A stretch of 64,000 nucleotides of DNA, taken from assembly GCA_946811695.1 (NCBI GenBank), contig OX328126.1, positions 2,258,771-2,322,770 on the forward strand. Reading direction: 5' to 3'. Positions 12,480 to 24,841 of this stretch are shown piece by piece. The stretch is from Gonocerus acuteangulatus. Taxonomy: Eukaryota > Arthropoda > Insecta > Hemiptera > Coreidae. Below the pieces are notes generated by a model. That model made no database searches and had not been told where the DNA came from. It saw only the letters and a program-made list of their open reading frames with translations. The translations under genes and the position numbers were made by a program. Within the stretch, counting starts at the first letter, position 1, and each line of letters begins with the position of its first letter.

Positions 12480-13690
12480 TTCATTTGCATCCTAGGAAAA
12501 TCAGTATGGATCAGAAGGTAGATGAATTATCTGCCTACGGTGGGATATTCATGTCTCTATAGGACACTATGGTAAGGAAACATTAAGCTGTGTTCAAATG
12601 AGTTGGTATAATCCTTTGTTGTGTAGGTAATGGAGTATAGAGTGTGTTGGCTATCTTCGCTTAACAACTCGCATAAGTTGTAGGGTAAGTTCAGGTCACG
12701 TCGTCTCATGCATTCTGTAAGTAAGTGTTTTATCGTAAGAGTAGTGTTACATATTTCACATTGCGGCTGTTCTTGTCTTGTCATTAAGTAACTGTGAGTA
12801 AGTCGAGAATGACCAATCCTTAAGCGCGTCAAAACCACTTCTTCTCTTCGGTTTACAGGGGAACTGGATGGCCATTCTTTTACTGTATGTTTGATAGAAC
12901 GGAGTTTATTTTCTGTTAGTTGTGTCCACGAATTTTGCCAGAATAATGTTATAATGTCTCTTGTTCTGTTTGTCCAGTCTTGGTGGGTTAGTCTTGTTAT
13001 TTCTACGTTTGTTTGTTCAGTAGCTGTTTTTGCATGAGAGTCGGCCAACGAACTTTTGCCTAAGTCTTGGTGACCTGGAACCCTGTGGATGGTAACGTGT
13101 CTGTTTGTTCAGTAGCTGTTTTTGCATGAGAGTCGGCCAACGAACTTTTGCCTAAGGCTTGGAGACCTGGTAGCCAGTGGATGGTAACGTGTCTGTTTGT
13201 TCAGTAGCTGTTTTTGCATGAGAGTCGGCCAACGAACTTTTGCCTAAGGCTTGGTGACCTGGTAGCCAGTGGATGGTAACGTGTCTGTTTGTTCAGTAGC
13301 TGTTTTTGCATGAGAGTCGGCCAACGAACTTTTGCCTCAGTCTTGGTGACCTGGTAGCCAGTGGATGGTAACGTGTCTGTTTAGTGTGTGAACCTGAAAT
13401 AGTACTCGTTGTAATAGTGGATGATGTGTGTAGCTGTCAGTTAGTGCTTCAAGTGAGTCCCTGTAAAGCACGATATCCCTTGTATCTGTAACAGGTATAT
13501 TTTCCAGGTCAATAAGGATGCCATAGAGCTCAGCTGTAAAGATACTCGCCTGATTGTTGATTCTTTTTCTTATTACTTGCTCTTCTATTACAGCTGCTGC
13601 TCCTACACCATTATCTGTTTTGGAACCGTCAGTGAAGATAGAGAGTTTTTCTAAATAATTTAATTGAGTGTCGTAATGTTTTTTATTGAT
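12480..13690 (-). pseudogene. Jockey-like LINE ORF2 remnant: RNase H plus C-terminal zinc motif
   Basis: Reading the minus strand from 13690 gives RNase H motifs in order: IFTDGSK (first catalytic Asp), SIFTAELYGI (Glu), IVLYRDS (Asp) and IHWLPGHQDLGKSSLADSHA (His/Asp region). The intact C-terminal frame 13048-12557 then carries RREEVVLTRLRIGHSRLTHS and a cysteine motif C-x2-C-x8-H-x4-C (CEIC, then KHLLTEC), typical of Jockey-like LINEs. The protein ends at 12557. RNase H would remove the RNA strand after target-primed reverse transcription. The copy lacks reverse transcriptase and is broken by the internal 92-bp repeat. An A-rich stretch on the minus strand near 12472-12481 may mark the 3' tail. 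Confidence 0.85.
13010..13385 (-). repeat. 92-bp tandem repeat inside the LINE RNase H region, about 4 copies
   Basis: CTGTTTGTTCAG recurs at 13101, 13193 and 13285, and the partial CTGTTT at 13377, exactly 92 bp apart. Each unit encodes the HVTIHWLPGHQD to ADSHAKTATEQT segment. As 92 is not divisible by 3, each copy shifts the frame and destroys the ORF. Short direct repeats (TGTTT) occur at the edges. Confidence 0.95.
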
Positions 13691-13822
13691 TAATTTTGAT
13701 AATGGAACTCAACCTCGGAAGAGATATACAAATCGCTTCTCACATGCATAAATTCATAGCAACGGGCGCTTCACCTTGTCTTCGAATGAGTCTTAATAAT
13801 CCACAAGTTGAAACATACAGAC

Positions 13823-14320
13823 ACAAACCCCAGGCTGCGAGACCGTTCAGTGTAATATATAGAGAAATACAACTGAAATACAATATTAAGGACTCCGAAA
13901 TATTGACTGACGGCCCCCTAACAAACCCCAGGCTGCGAGACCGTTCAGTGTAACATATAGAGAAATACAACTGAAATACAATATTAAGGACTCCGAAATA
14001 TTGACTGACGGCCCCCTAACAAATCCCAGGCTGCGAGACCGTTCAGTGTAACATATAGAGAAATACAACTGAAATACAATATTAAGGACTCCGAAATATT
14101 GACTGACGGCCCACTAACAAATCCCAGGCTGCGAGACCGTTCAGTGTAACATATAGAGAAATACAACTGAAATACAATATTAAGGACTCCGAAATATTGA
14201 CTGACGGCCCCCTAACAAATCCCAGGCTGCGAGACCGTTCAGTGTAACATATAGAGAAATACAACTGAAATACAATATTAAGGACTCCGAAATATTGACT
14301 GACGGCCCCCTAACAAATCC
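13823..14320. repeat. 98-bp tandem repeat, about 5 copies
   Basis: AGAGAAATACAACTG recurs at 13861 and 13959 and onward every 98 bp. Units are nearly identical, differing for example at CCCCCTAAC versus CCCACTAAC and ATAT versus ACAT. Overlapping 60-codon minus-strand frames shifted by 98 bp are periodicity artefacts. The unit contains CTGACGGCCC; the + strand frame 13696-13953 reads SEILTDGPL, faintly like a LINE pre-RNase H region, which I cannot confirm. Confidence 0.95.
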
Positions 14321-14394
14321 CCCCTCAGACACATTTTCTCACAGCAATTCTGGTTGTTTTCCTGATAACAAATAAAACGCACTCTCACCCACAA

Positions 14395-14407
14395 ACACAC
14401 ACACACA

Positions 14408-14487
<80 letters not shown>
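14395..14487. repeat. Compound (CA)n(TA)n microsatellite
   Basis: An interrupted (CA)n run passes into ATACACATATAT and about 17 TA units. Confidence 0.95.
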
Positions 14488-14490
<3 letters not shown>

Positions 14491-14585
14491 CGTATTTTTC
14501 TCATAGTAGCTTCATCAGGTTAGAGAACTGGTTCTTGTTCAGTGATCTGGATCATCATAGCATCCAACTTATTAGTATTATCAAA

Positions 14586-14678
14586 GAGTTTCGATATAAC
14601 CTTGAGGGAACGCGTAGTACTTATGTTAATGGCATAATTGTAAGGTGTTGCCGCTCGCTCAAGGTTATATCGAAACTC
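14586..14678 (+). mobile_element. 93-bp MITE-like element, copy 1
   Basis: Starts GAGTTTCGATATAACCTTGA and ends with its reverse complement, giving a perfect 21-bp terminal inverted repeat around a core with ACTTATGTTAATGGCATAAT. No coding capacity. No obvious target duplication flanks it. Confidence 0.6.
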
Positions 14679-14920
14679 TAGTCAATCCAACTCGTTGATA
14701 ATATAGATCACTGGGTAATGTAGATCAATGAGGTACAACTATCATGAAATTAAGATAAAGCACCAGGGACTTAACATCTGTTAGCTATTAGTTGTGACTT
14801 AAGCATTTCATATATAACAATAACATTCATTTTAACTTAAACATGAAATATTTGTACATTTTGTAATAAACCTTTCAATTCCACAGAAAAACCATGACCA
14901 TGAACGAGTTGCATTGACTA

Positions 14921-15007
14921 GAGTTTCGATATAACAGAGCGGAAACACATAACAATTATGCCATTAACATAAGTACTAAGCGTTTCCTCAAGGTTATATC
15001 GAAACTC
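14921..15007 (-). mobile_element. 87-bp MITE-like element, copy 2
   Basis: Inverted relative to copy 1. It shares the core ATTATGCCATTAACATAAGT and the right terminus CTCAAGGTTATATCGAAACTC. The opposite terminus is partly eroded: GAGTTTCGATATAAC is kept but CTTGAG is lost. Confidence 0.6.
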
Positions 15008-15799
15008 TTTGATAATATTAATAAGTTGGATGCTATGATGATAATATTAATAAATGGCTTTTCCGTCGCCATATTGGATGGTCCAGATCTCTGAAGAAGA
15101 ACTACTTCCCTAACCTAGTGAACCTAATACTTAAGTACTAGTTGGGATTACTGGGAAGTACTAGTGGGGCCTAGAAGAACTACTTCCCTAACCTAGTGAA
15201 GCTAATACCTAAGTACTAGTTGGGATTACTGGGAAGTACTAGTGGGCCTAGAAGAACTACTTCCCTAACCTAGTGAACCTAATACTTAAGTACTAGTTGG
15301 GATTACTGGGAAGTACTAGTGGGCCTAGAAGAACTACTTCCCTAACCTAGTGAACCTAATACTTAAGTACTAGTTGAGATTACTGGGAAGTACTAGTGGG
15401 CCTAGAAGAACTACTTCCCTAACCTAGTGAACCTAATACCTAAGTACTAGTTGGGATTACTGGGAAGTACTAGTGGGGCCTAGAAGAACTACTTCCCTAA
15501 CCTAGTGAACCTAATACTTAAGTACTAGTTGGGATTACTGGGAAGTACTAGTGGGCCTAGAAGAACTACTTCCCTAACCTAGTGAACCTAATACTTAAGT
15601 ACTAGTTGGGATTACTGGGAAGTACTAGTGGGGCCTAGAAGAACTACTTCCCTAACCTAGTGAAGCTAATACCTAAGTACTAGTTGGGATTACTGGGAAG
15701 TACTAGTGGGCCTAGAAGAACTACTTCCCTAACCTAGTGAACCTAATACCTAAGTACTAGTTGGGATTACTGGGAAGTACTAGTGGGCCTAGAAGAACT

Positions 15800-18100
15800 A
15801 CTTCCCTAACCTAGTGAACCTAATACCGAAGTACTAGTTGAGATTACTGGGAAGTACTAGTGGGCCTAGAAGAACTACTTCCCTAACCTAGTGAACCTAA
15901 TACCTAAGTACTAGTTGGGATTACTGGGAAGTACTAGTGGGCCTAGAAGAACTACTTCCCTAACCTAGTGAACCTAATACTTAAGTACTAGTTGGGATTA
16001 CTGGGAAGTACTAGTGGGCCTAGAAGAACTACTTCCCTAACCTAGTGAACCTAATACTTAAGTACTAGTTGAGATTACTGGGAAGTACTAGTGGGCCTAG
16101 AAGAACTACTTCCCTAACCTAGTGAACCTAATACCTAAGTACTAGTTGGGATTACTGGGAAGTACTAGTGGGGCCTAGAAGAACTACTTCCCTAACCTAG
16201 TGAACCTAATACTTAAGTACTAGTTGGGATTACTGGGAAGTACTAGTGGGCCTAGAAGAACTACTTCCCTAACCTAGTGAACCTAATACTTAAGTACTAG
16301 TTGGGATTACTGGGAAGTACTAGTGGGGCCTAGAAGAACTACTTCCCTAACCTAGTGAACCTAATACTTAAGTACTAGTTGGGATTACTGGGAAGTACTA
16401 GTGGGCCTAGAAGAACTACTTCCCTAACCTGGTGAAGCTAATACCTAAGTACTAGTTGGGATTACTGGGAAGTACTAGTGGGCCTAGAAGAACTACTTCC
16501 CTAACCTAGTGAACCTAATACCTAAGTACTAGTTGGGATTACTGGGAAGTACTAGTGGGCCTAGAAGAACTACTTCCCTAACCTAGTGAACCTAATACTT
16601 AAGTACTAGTTGGGATTACTGGGAAGTACTAGTGGGGCCTAGAAGAACTACTTCCCTAACCTAGTGAAGCTAATACCTAAGTACTAGTTGGGATTACTGG
16701 GAAGTACTAGTGGGCCTAGAAGAACTACTTCCCTAACCTAGTGAACCTAATACTTAAGTACTAGTTGGGATTACTGGGAAGTACTAGTGGGCCTAGAAGA
16801 ACTACTTCCCTAACCTAGTGAACCTAATACTTAAGTACTAGTTGAGATTACTGGGAAGTACTAGTGGGCCTAGAAGAACTACTTCCCTAACCTAGTGAAC
16901 CTAATACCTAAGTACTAGTTGGGATTACTGGGAAGTACTAGTGGGGCCTAGAAGAACTACTTCCCTAACCTAGTGAACCTAATACTTAAGTACTAGTTGG
17001 GATTACTGGGAAGTACTAGTGGGCCTAGAAGAACTACTTCCCTAACCTAGTGAACCTAATACTTAAGTACTAGTTGGGATTACTGGGAAGTACTAGTGGG
17101 GCCTAGAAGAACTACTTCCCTAACCTAGTGAACCTAATACTTAAGTACTAGTTGGGATTACTGGGAAGTACTAGTGGGCCTAGAAGAACTACTTCCCTAA
17201 CCTGGTGAAGCTAATACCTAAGTACTAGTTGGGATTACTGGGAAGTACTAGTGGGCCTAGAAGAACTACTTCCCTAACCTAGTGAACCTAATACCTAAGT
17301 ACTAGTTGGGATTACTGGGAAGTACTAGTGGGCCTAGAAGAACTACTTCCCTAACCTAGTGAACCTAATACTTAAGTACTAGTTGGGATTACTGGGAAGT
17401 ACTAGTGGGGCCTAGAAGAACTACTTCCCTAACCTAGTGAAGCTAATACCTAAGTACTAGTTGGGATTACTGGGAAGTACTAGTGGGCCTAGAAGAACTA
17501 CTTCCCTAACCTAGTGAACCTAATACTTAAGTACTAGTTGGGATTACTGGGAAGTACTAGTGGGCCTAGAAGAACTACTTCCCTAACCTAGTGAACCTAA
17601 TACTTAAGTACTAGTTGAGATTACTGGGAAGTACTAGTGGGCCTAGAAGAACTACTTCCCTAACCTAGTGAACCTAATACCTAAGTACTAGTTGGGATTA
17701 CTGGGAAGTACTAGTGGGGCCTAGAAGAACTACTTCCCTAACCTAGTGAACCTAATACTTAAGTACTAGTTGGGATTACTGGGAAGTACTAGTGGGCCTA
17801 GAAGAACTACTTCCCTAACCTAGTGAACCTAATACTTAAGTACTAGTTGGGATTACTGGGAAGTACTAGTGGGGCCTAGAAGAACTACTTCCCTAACCTA
17901 GTGAAGCTAATACCTAAGTACTAGTTGGGATTACTGGGAAGTACTAGTGGGCCTAGAAGAACTACTTCCCTAACCTAGTGAACCTAATACCTAAGTACTA
18001 GTTGGGATTACTGGGAAGTACTAGTGGGCCTAGAAGAACTACTTCCCTAACCTAGTGAACCTAATACCGAAGTACTAGTTGAGATTACTGGGAAGTACTA
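15800..18100. repeat. 29-monomer block repeat near the left of the satellite
   Basis: The rare AATACCGAAG variant occurs at about 15822 and again at about 18062, 2,241 bp apart (29 monomers), in matching variant contexts. CTGGTGAAG variants at 16431 and 17203 are 772 bp (10 monomers) apart. This shows nested block amplification. Confidence 0.7.
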
Positions 18101-21100
18101 GTGGGCCTAGAAGAACTACTTCCCTAACCTAGTGAACCTAATACCTAAGTACTAGTTGGGATTACTGGGAAGTACTAGTGGGCCTAGAAGAACTACTTCC
18201 CTAACCTAGTGAACCTAATACTTAAGTACTAGTTGGGATTACTGGGAAGTACTAGTGGGCCTAGAAGAACTACTTCCCTAACCTAGTGAACCTAATACTT
18301 AAGTACTAGTTGAGATTACTGGGAAGTACTAGTGGGCCTAGAAGAACTACTTCCCTAACCTAGTGAACCTAATACCTAAGTACTAGTTGGGATTACTGGG
18401 AAGTACTAGTGGGGCCTAGAAGAACTACTTCCCTAACCTAGTGAACCTAATACTTAAGTACTAGTTGGGATTACTGGGAAGTACTAGTGGGCCTAGAAGA
18501 ACTACTTCCCTAACCTAGTGAACCTAATACTTAAGTACTAGTTGGGATTACTGGGAAGTACTAGTGGGGCCTAGAAGAACTACTTCCCTAACCTAGTGAA
18601 CCTAATACTTAAGTACTAGTTGGGATTACTGGGAAGTACTAGTGGGCCTAGAAGAACTACTTCCCTAACCTGGTGAAGCTAATACCTAAGTACTAGTTGG
18701 GATTACTGGGAAGTACTAGTGGGCCTAGAAGAACTACTTCCCTAACCTAGTGAACCTAATACCTAAGTACTAGTTGGGATTACTGGGAAGTACTAGTGGG
18801 CCTAGAAGAACTACTTCCCTAACCTAGTGAACCTAATACTTAAGTACTAGTTGGGATTACTGGGAAGTACTAGTGGGGCCTAGAAGAACTACTTCCCTAA
18901 CCTAGTGAACCTAATACTTAAGTACTAGTTGGGATTACTGGGAAGTACTAGTGGGCCTAGAAGAACTACTTCCCTAACCTGGTGAAGCTAATACCTAAGT
19001 ACTAGTTGGGATTACTGGGAAGTACTAGTGGGCCTAGAAGAACTACTTCCCTAACCTAGTGAACCTAATACTTAAGTACTAGTTGGGATTACTGGGAAGT
19101 ACTAGTGGGCCTAGAAGAACTACTTCCCTAACCTAGTGAACCTAATACTTAAGTACTAGTTGGGATTACTGGGAAGTACTAGTGGGCCTAGAAGAACTAC
19201 TTCCCTAACCTAGTGAACCTAATACTTAAGTACTAGTTGGGATTACTGGGAAGTACTAGTGGGCCTAGAAGAACTACTTCCCTAACCTGGTGAACCTAAT
19301 ACTTAAGTACTAGTTGGGATTACTGGGAAGTACTAGTGGGCCTAGAAGAACTACTTCCCTAACCTAGTGAACCTAATACTTAAGTACTAGTTGGGATTAC
19401 TGGGAAGTACTAGTGGGCCTAGAAGAACTACTTCCCTAACCTGGTGAACCTAATACTTAAGTACTAGTTGGGATTACTGGGAAGTACTAGTGGGCCTAGA
19501 AGAACTACTTCCCTAACCTAGTGAACCTAATACTTAAGTACTAGTTGGGATTACTGGGAAGTACTAGTGGGCCTAGAAGAACTACTGCCCTAACCTAGTG
19601 AACCTAATACTTAAGTACTAGTTGGGATTACTGGGAAGTACTAGTGGGCCTAGAAGAACTACTTCCCTAACCTGGTGAACCTAATACTTAAGTACTAGTT
19701 GGGATTACTGGGAAGTACTAGTGGGCCTAGAAGAACTACTTCCCTAACCTAGTGAACCTAATACTTAAGTACTAGTTGGGATTACTGGGAAGTACTAGTG
19801 GGCCTAGAAGAACTACTTCCCTAACCTGGTGAACCTAATACTTAAGTACTAGTTGGGATTACTGGGAAGTACTAGTGGGCCTAGAAGAACTACTTCCCTA
19901 ACCTAGTGAACCTAATACTTAAGTACTAGTTGGGATTACTGGGAAGTACTAGTGGGCCTAGAAGAACTACTTCCCTAACCTAGTGAACCTAATACTTAAG
20001 TACTAGTTGGGATTACTGGGAAGTACTAGTGGGCCTAGAAGAACTACTTCCCTAACCTAGTGAACCTAATACTTAAGTACTAGTTGGGATTACTGGGAAG
20101 TACTAGTGGGCCTAGAAGAACTACTTCCCTAACCTAGTGAACCTAATACCTAAGTACTAGTTGGGATTACTGGGAAGTACTAGTGGGGCCTAGAAGAACT
20201 ACTTCCCTAACCTAGTGAACCTAATACTTAAGTACTAGTTGGGATTACTGGGAAGTACTAGTGGGCCTAGAAGAACTACTTCCCTAACCTAGTGAACCTA
20301 ATACCTAAGTACTAGTTGGGATTACTGGGAAGTACTAGTGGGCCTAGAAGAACTACTTCCCTAACCTAGTGGACCTAATACCTAAGTACTAGTTGGGATT
20401 ACTGGGAAGTACTAGTGGGCCTAGAAGAACTACTTCCCTAACCTGGTGAACCTAATACTTAAGTACTAGTTGGGATTACTGGGAAGTACTAGTGGGGCCT
20501 AGAAGAACTACTTCCCTAACCTAGTGGACCTAATACCTAAGTACTAGTTGGGATTACTGGGAAGTACTAGTGGGCCTAGAAGAACTACTTCCCTAACCTA
20601 GTGAACCTAATACTTAAGTACTAGTTGAGATTACTAGGAAGTACTAGTGGGCCTAGAAGAACTACTTCCCTAACCTAGTGAACCTAATACTTAAGTACTA
20701 GTTGGGATTACTGGGAAGTACTAGTGGGCCTAGAAGAACTACTTCCCTAACCTAGTGAACCTAATACCTAAGTACTAGTTGGGATTACTGGGAAGTACTA
20801 GTGGGCCTAGAAGAACTACTTCCCTAACCTAGTGAACCTAATACCTAAGTACTAGTTGGGATTACTGGGAAGTACTAGTGGGGCCTAGAAGAACTACTTC
20901 CCTAACCTAGTGAACCTAATACCTAAGTACTAGTTGAGATTACTGGGAAGTACTAGTGGGGCCTAGAAGAACTACTTCCCTAACCTAGTGAACCTAATAC
21001 CTAAGTACTAGTTGGGATTACTGGGAAGTACTAGTGGGGCCTAGAAGAACTACTTCCCTAACCTAGTGAACCTAATACCTAAGTACTAGTTGGGATTACT

Positions 21101-24100
21101 GGGAAGTACTAGTGGGCCTAGAAGAACTACTTCCCTAACCTAGTGAACCTAATACCTAGGTACTAGTTGGGATTACTGGGAAGTACTAGTGGGGCCTAGA
21201 AGAACTACTTCCCTAACCTAGTGAACCTAATACTTAAGTACTAGTTGGGATTACTGGGAAGTACTAGTGGGCCTAGAAGAACTACTTCCCTAACCTGGTG
21301 AACCTAATACTTAAGTACTAGTTGGGATTACTGGGAAGTACTAGTGGGCCTAGAAGAACTACTTCCCTAACCTGGTGAAGCTACTACCTAAGTACTAGTT
21401 GGGATTACTGGGAAGTACTAGTGGGGCCTAGAAGAACTACTTCCCTAACCTAGTGAACCTAATACCTAAGTACTAGTTGGGATTACTAGGAAGTACTAGT
21501 GGGCCTAGGAAGAACTACTTCCCTAACCTAGTGAACCTAATACCTAGGTACTAGTTGGGATTACTGGGAAGTACTAGTGGGGCCTAGAAGAACTACTTCC
21601 CTAACCTGGTGAAGCTAATACCTAAGTACTAGTTGGGATTACTAGGAAGTACTAGTGGGCCTAGGAAGAACTACTTCCCTAACCTAGTGAACCTAATACC
21701 TAAGTACTAGTTGGGATTACTGGGAAGTACTAGTGGGGCCTAGAAGAACTACTTCCCTAACCTAGTGAACCTAATACCTAAGTACTAGTTGAGATTACTG
21801 GGAAGTACTAGTGGGGCCTAGAAGAACTACTTCCCTAACCTAGTGAACCTAATACCTAAGTACTAGTTGGGATTACTGGGAAGTACTAGTGGGGCCTAGA
21901 AGAACTACTTCCCTAACCTAGTGAACCTAATACCTAAGTACTAGTTGGGATTACTGGGAAGTACTAGTGGGCCTAGAAGAACTACTTCCCTAACCTAGTG
22001 AACCTAATACCTAGGTACTAGTTGGGATTACTGGGAAGTACTAGTGGGGCCTAGAAGAACTACTTCCCTAACCTAGTGAACCTAATACTTAAGTACTAGT
22101 TGGGATTACTGGGAAGTACTAGTGGGCCTAGAAGAACTACTTCCCTAACCTGGTGAACCTAATACTTAAGTACTAGTTGGGATTACTGGGAAGTACTAGT
22201 GGGCCTAGAAGAACTACTTCCCTAACCTGGTGAAGCTAATACCTAAGTACTAGTTGGGATTACTGGGAAGTACTAGTGGGGCCTAGAAGAACTACTTCCC
22301 TAACCTAGTGAACCTAATACCTAAGTACTAGTTGGGATTACTAGGAAGTACTAGTGGGCCTAGGAAGAACTACTTCCCTAACCTAGTGAACCTAATACCT
22401 AGGTACTAGTTGGGATTACTGGGAAGTACTAGTGGGGCCTAGAAGAACTACTTCCCTAACCTAGTGAACCTAATACCTAAGTACTAGTTGGGATTACTAG
22501 GAAGTACTAGTGGGCCTAGAAGAACTACTTCCCTAACCTGGTGAAGCTAATACCTAAGTACTAGTTGAGATTACTGGGAAGTACTAGTGGGCCTAGAAGA
22601 ACTACTTCCCTAACCTAGTGAACCTAATACTTAAGTACTAGTTGGGATTACTGGGAAGTACTAGTGGGCCTAGAAGAACTACTTCCCTAACCTAGTGAAC
22701 CTAATACTTAAGTACTAGTTGGGATTACTGGGAAGTACTAGTGGGGCCTAGAATAACTACTTCCCTAACCTAGTGAACCTAATACCTAAGTACTAGTTGG
22801 GATTACTGGGAAGTACTAGTGGGCCTAGAAGAACTACTTCCCTAACCTAGTGAACCTAATACCTAGGTACTAGTTGGGATTACTGGGAAGTACTAGTGGG
22901 CCTAGAAGAACTACTTCCCTAACCTAGTGAACCTAATACCTAAGTACTAGTTGAGATTACTGGGAAGTACTAGTGGGCCTAGAAGAACTACTTCCCTAAC
23001 CTAGTGAACCTAATACCTAAGTACTAGTTGAGATTACTGGGAAGTACTAGTGGGCCTAGAAGAACTACTTCCCTAACCTAGTGAACCTAATACCTAAGTA
23101 CTAGTTGGGATTACTGGGAAGTACTAGTGGGCCTAGAAGAACTACTTCCCTAACCTAGTGAACCTAATACTTAAGTACTAGTTGGGATTACTGGGAAGTA
23201 CAAGTGGGCCTAGAAGAACTACTTCCCTAACCTAGTGAACCTAATACCTAGGTACTAGTTGGGATTACTGGGAAGTACTAGTGGGCCTAGAAGAACTACT
23301 TCCCTAACCTAGTGAACCTAATACCTAAGTACTAGTTGAGATTACTGGGAAGTACTAGTGGGCCTAGAAGAACTACTTCCCTAACCTAGTGAACCTAATA
23401 CCTAAGTACTAGTTGAGATTACTGGGAAGTACTAGTGGGCCTAGAAGAACTACTTCCCTAACCTAGTGAACCTAATACCTAAGTACTAGTTGAGATTACT
23501 GGGAAGTACTAGTGGGCCTAGGAAGAACTACTTCCCTAACCTAGTGAACCTAATACCTAGGTACTAGTTGAGATTACTGGGAAGTACTAGTGGGGCCTAG
23601 AAGAACTACTTCCCTAACCTAGTGAACCTAATACCTAGGTACTAGTTGAGATTACTGGGAAGTACTAGTGGGGCCTAGAAGAACTACTTCCCTAACCTAG
23701 TGAACCTAATACCTAAGTACTAGTTGGGATTACTAGGAAGTACTAGTGGGCCTAGGAAGAACTACTTCCCTAACCTAGTGAACCTAATACCTAAGTACTA
23801 GTTGGGATTACTGGGAAGTACTAGTGGGGCCTAGAAGAACTACTTCCCTAACCTAGTGAACCTAATACCTAAGTACTAGTTGAGATTACTGGGAAGTACT
23901 AGTGGGGCCTAGAAGAACTACTTCCCTAACCTAGTGAACCTAATACCTAAGTACTAGTTGGGATTACTGGGAAGTACTAGTGGGGCCTAGAAGAACTACT
24001 TCCCTAACCTAGTGAACCTAATACCTAAGTACTAGTTGGGATTACTGGGAAGTACTAGTGGGCCTAGAAGAACTACTTCCCTAACCTAGTGAACCTAATA

Positions 24101-24841
24101 CCTAGGTACTAGTTGGGATTACTGGGAAGTACTAGTGGGGCCTAGAAGAACTACTTCCCTAACCTAGTGAAACTAATACTTAAGTACTAGTTGGGATTAC
24201 TGGGAAGTACTAGTGGGCCTAGAAGAACTACTTCCCTAACCTGGTGAACCTAATACTTAAGTACTAGTTGGGATTACTGGGAAGTACTAGTGGGCCTAGA
24301 AGAACTACTTCCCTAACCTGGTGAAGCTAATACCTAAGTACTAGTTGGGATTACTGGGAAGTACTAGTGGGGCCTAGAAGAACTACTTCCCTAACCTAGT
24401 GAACCTAATACCTAAGTACTAGTTGGGATTACTAGGAAGTACTAGTGGGCCTAGGAAGAACTACTTCCCTAACCTAGTGAACCTAATACCTAGGTACTAG
24501 TTGGGATTACTGGGAAGTACTAGTGGGGCCTAGAAGAACTACTTCCCTAACCTAGTGAACCTAATACCTAAGTACTAGTTGGGATTACTAGGAAGTACTA
24601 GTGGGCCTAGAAGAACTACTTCCCTAACCTGGTGAAGCTAATACCTAAGTACTAGTTGAGATTACTGGGAAGTACTAGTGGGCCTAGAAGAACTACTTCC
24701 CTAACCTAGTGAACCTAATACTTAAGTACTAGTTGGGATTACTGGGAAGTACTAGTGGGCCTAGAAGAACTACTTCCCTAACCTAGTGAACCTAATACTT
24801 AAGTACTAGTTGGGATTACTGGGAAGTACTAGTGGGGCCTA

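Larger units (their letters stand above)
14551..15042. repeat. Long inverted repeat, arms about 147 and 140 bp
   Basis: The left arm, 14551-14697, begins ATCATCATAGCATCCAACTT. It is matched by the reverse complement of 14903-15042, which ends AAGTTGGATGCTATGATGAT. Arms differ by scattered substitutions and a short indel around the central part. The spacer (14698-14902) has no recognised content. The arms each hold one copy of the small element described separately, so the inverted repeat could be a foldback transposon or an inverted duplication of a locus carrying it. Confidence 0.85.

Noticed and set aside
13740..14264. A series of 60-76 codon minus-strand frames with the same sequence
   Set aside because: They are the same translation shifted by the 98-bp repeat period, not separate genes.
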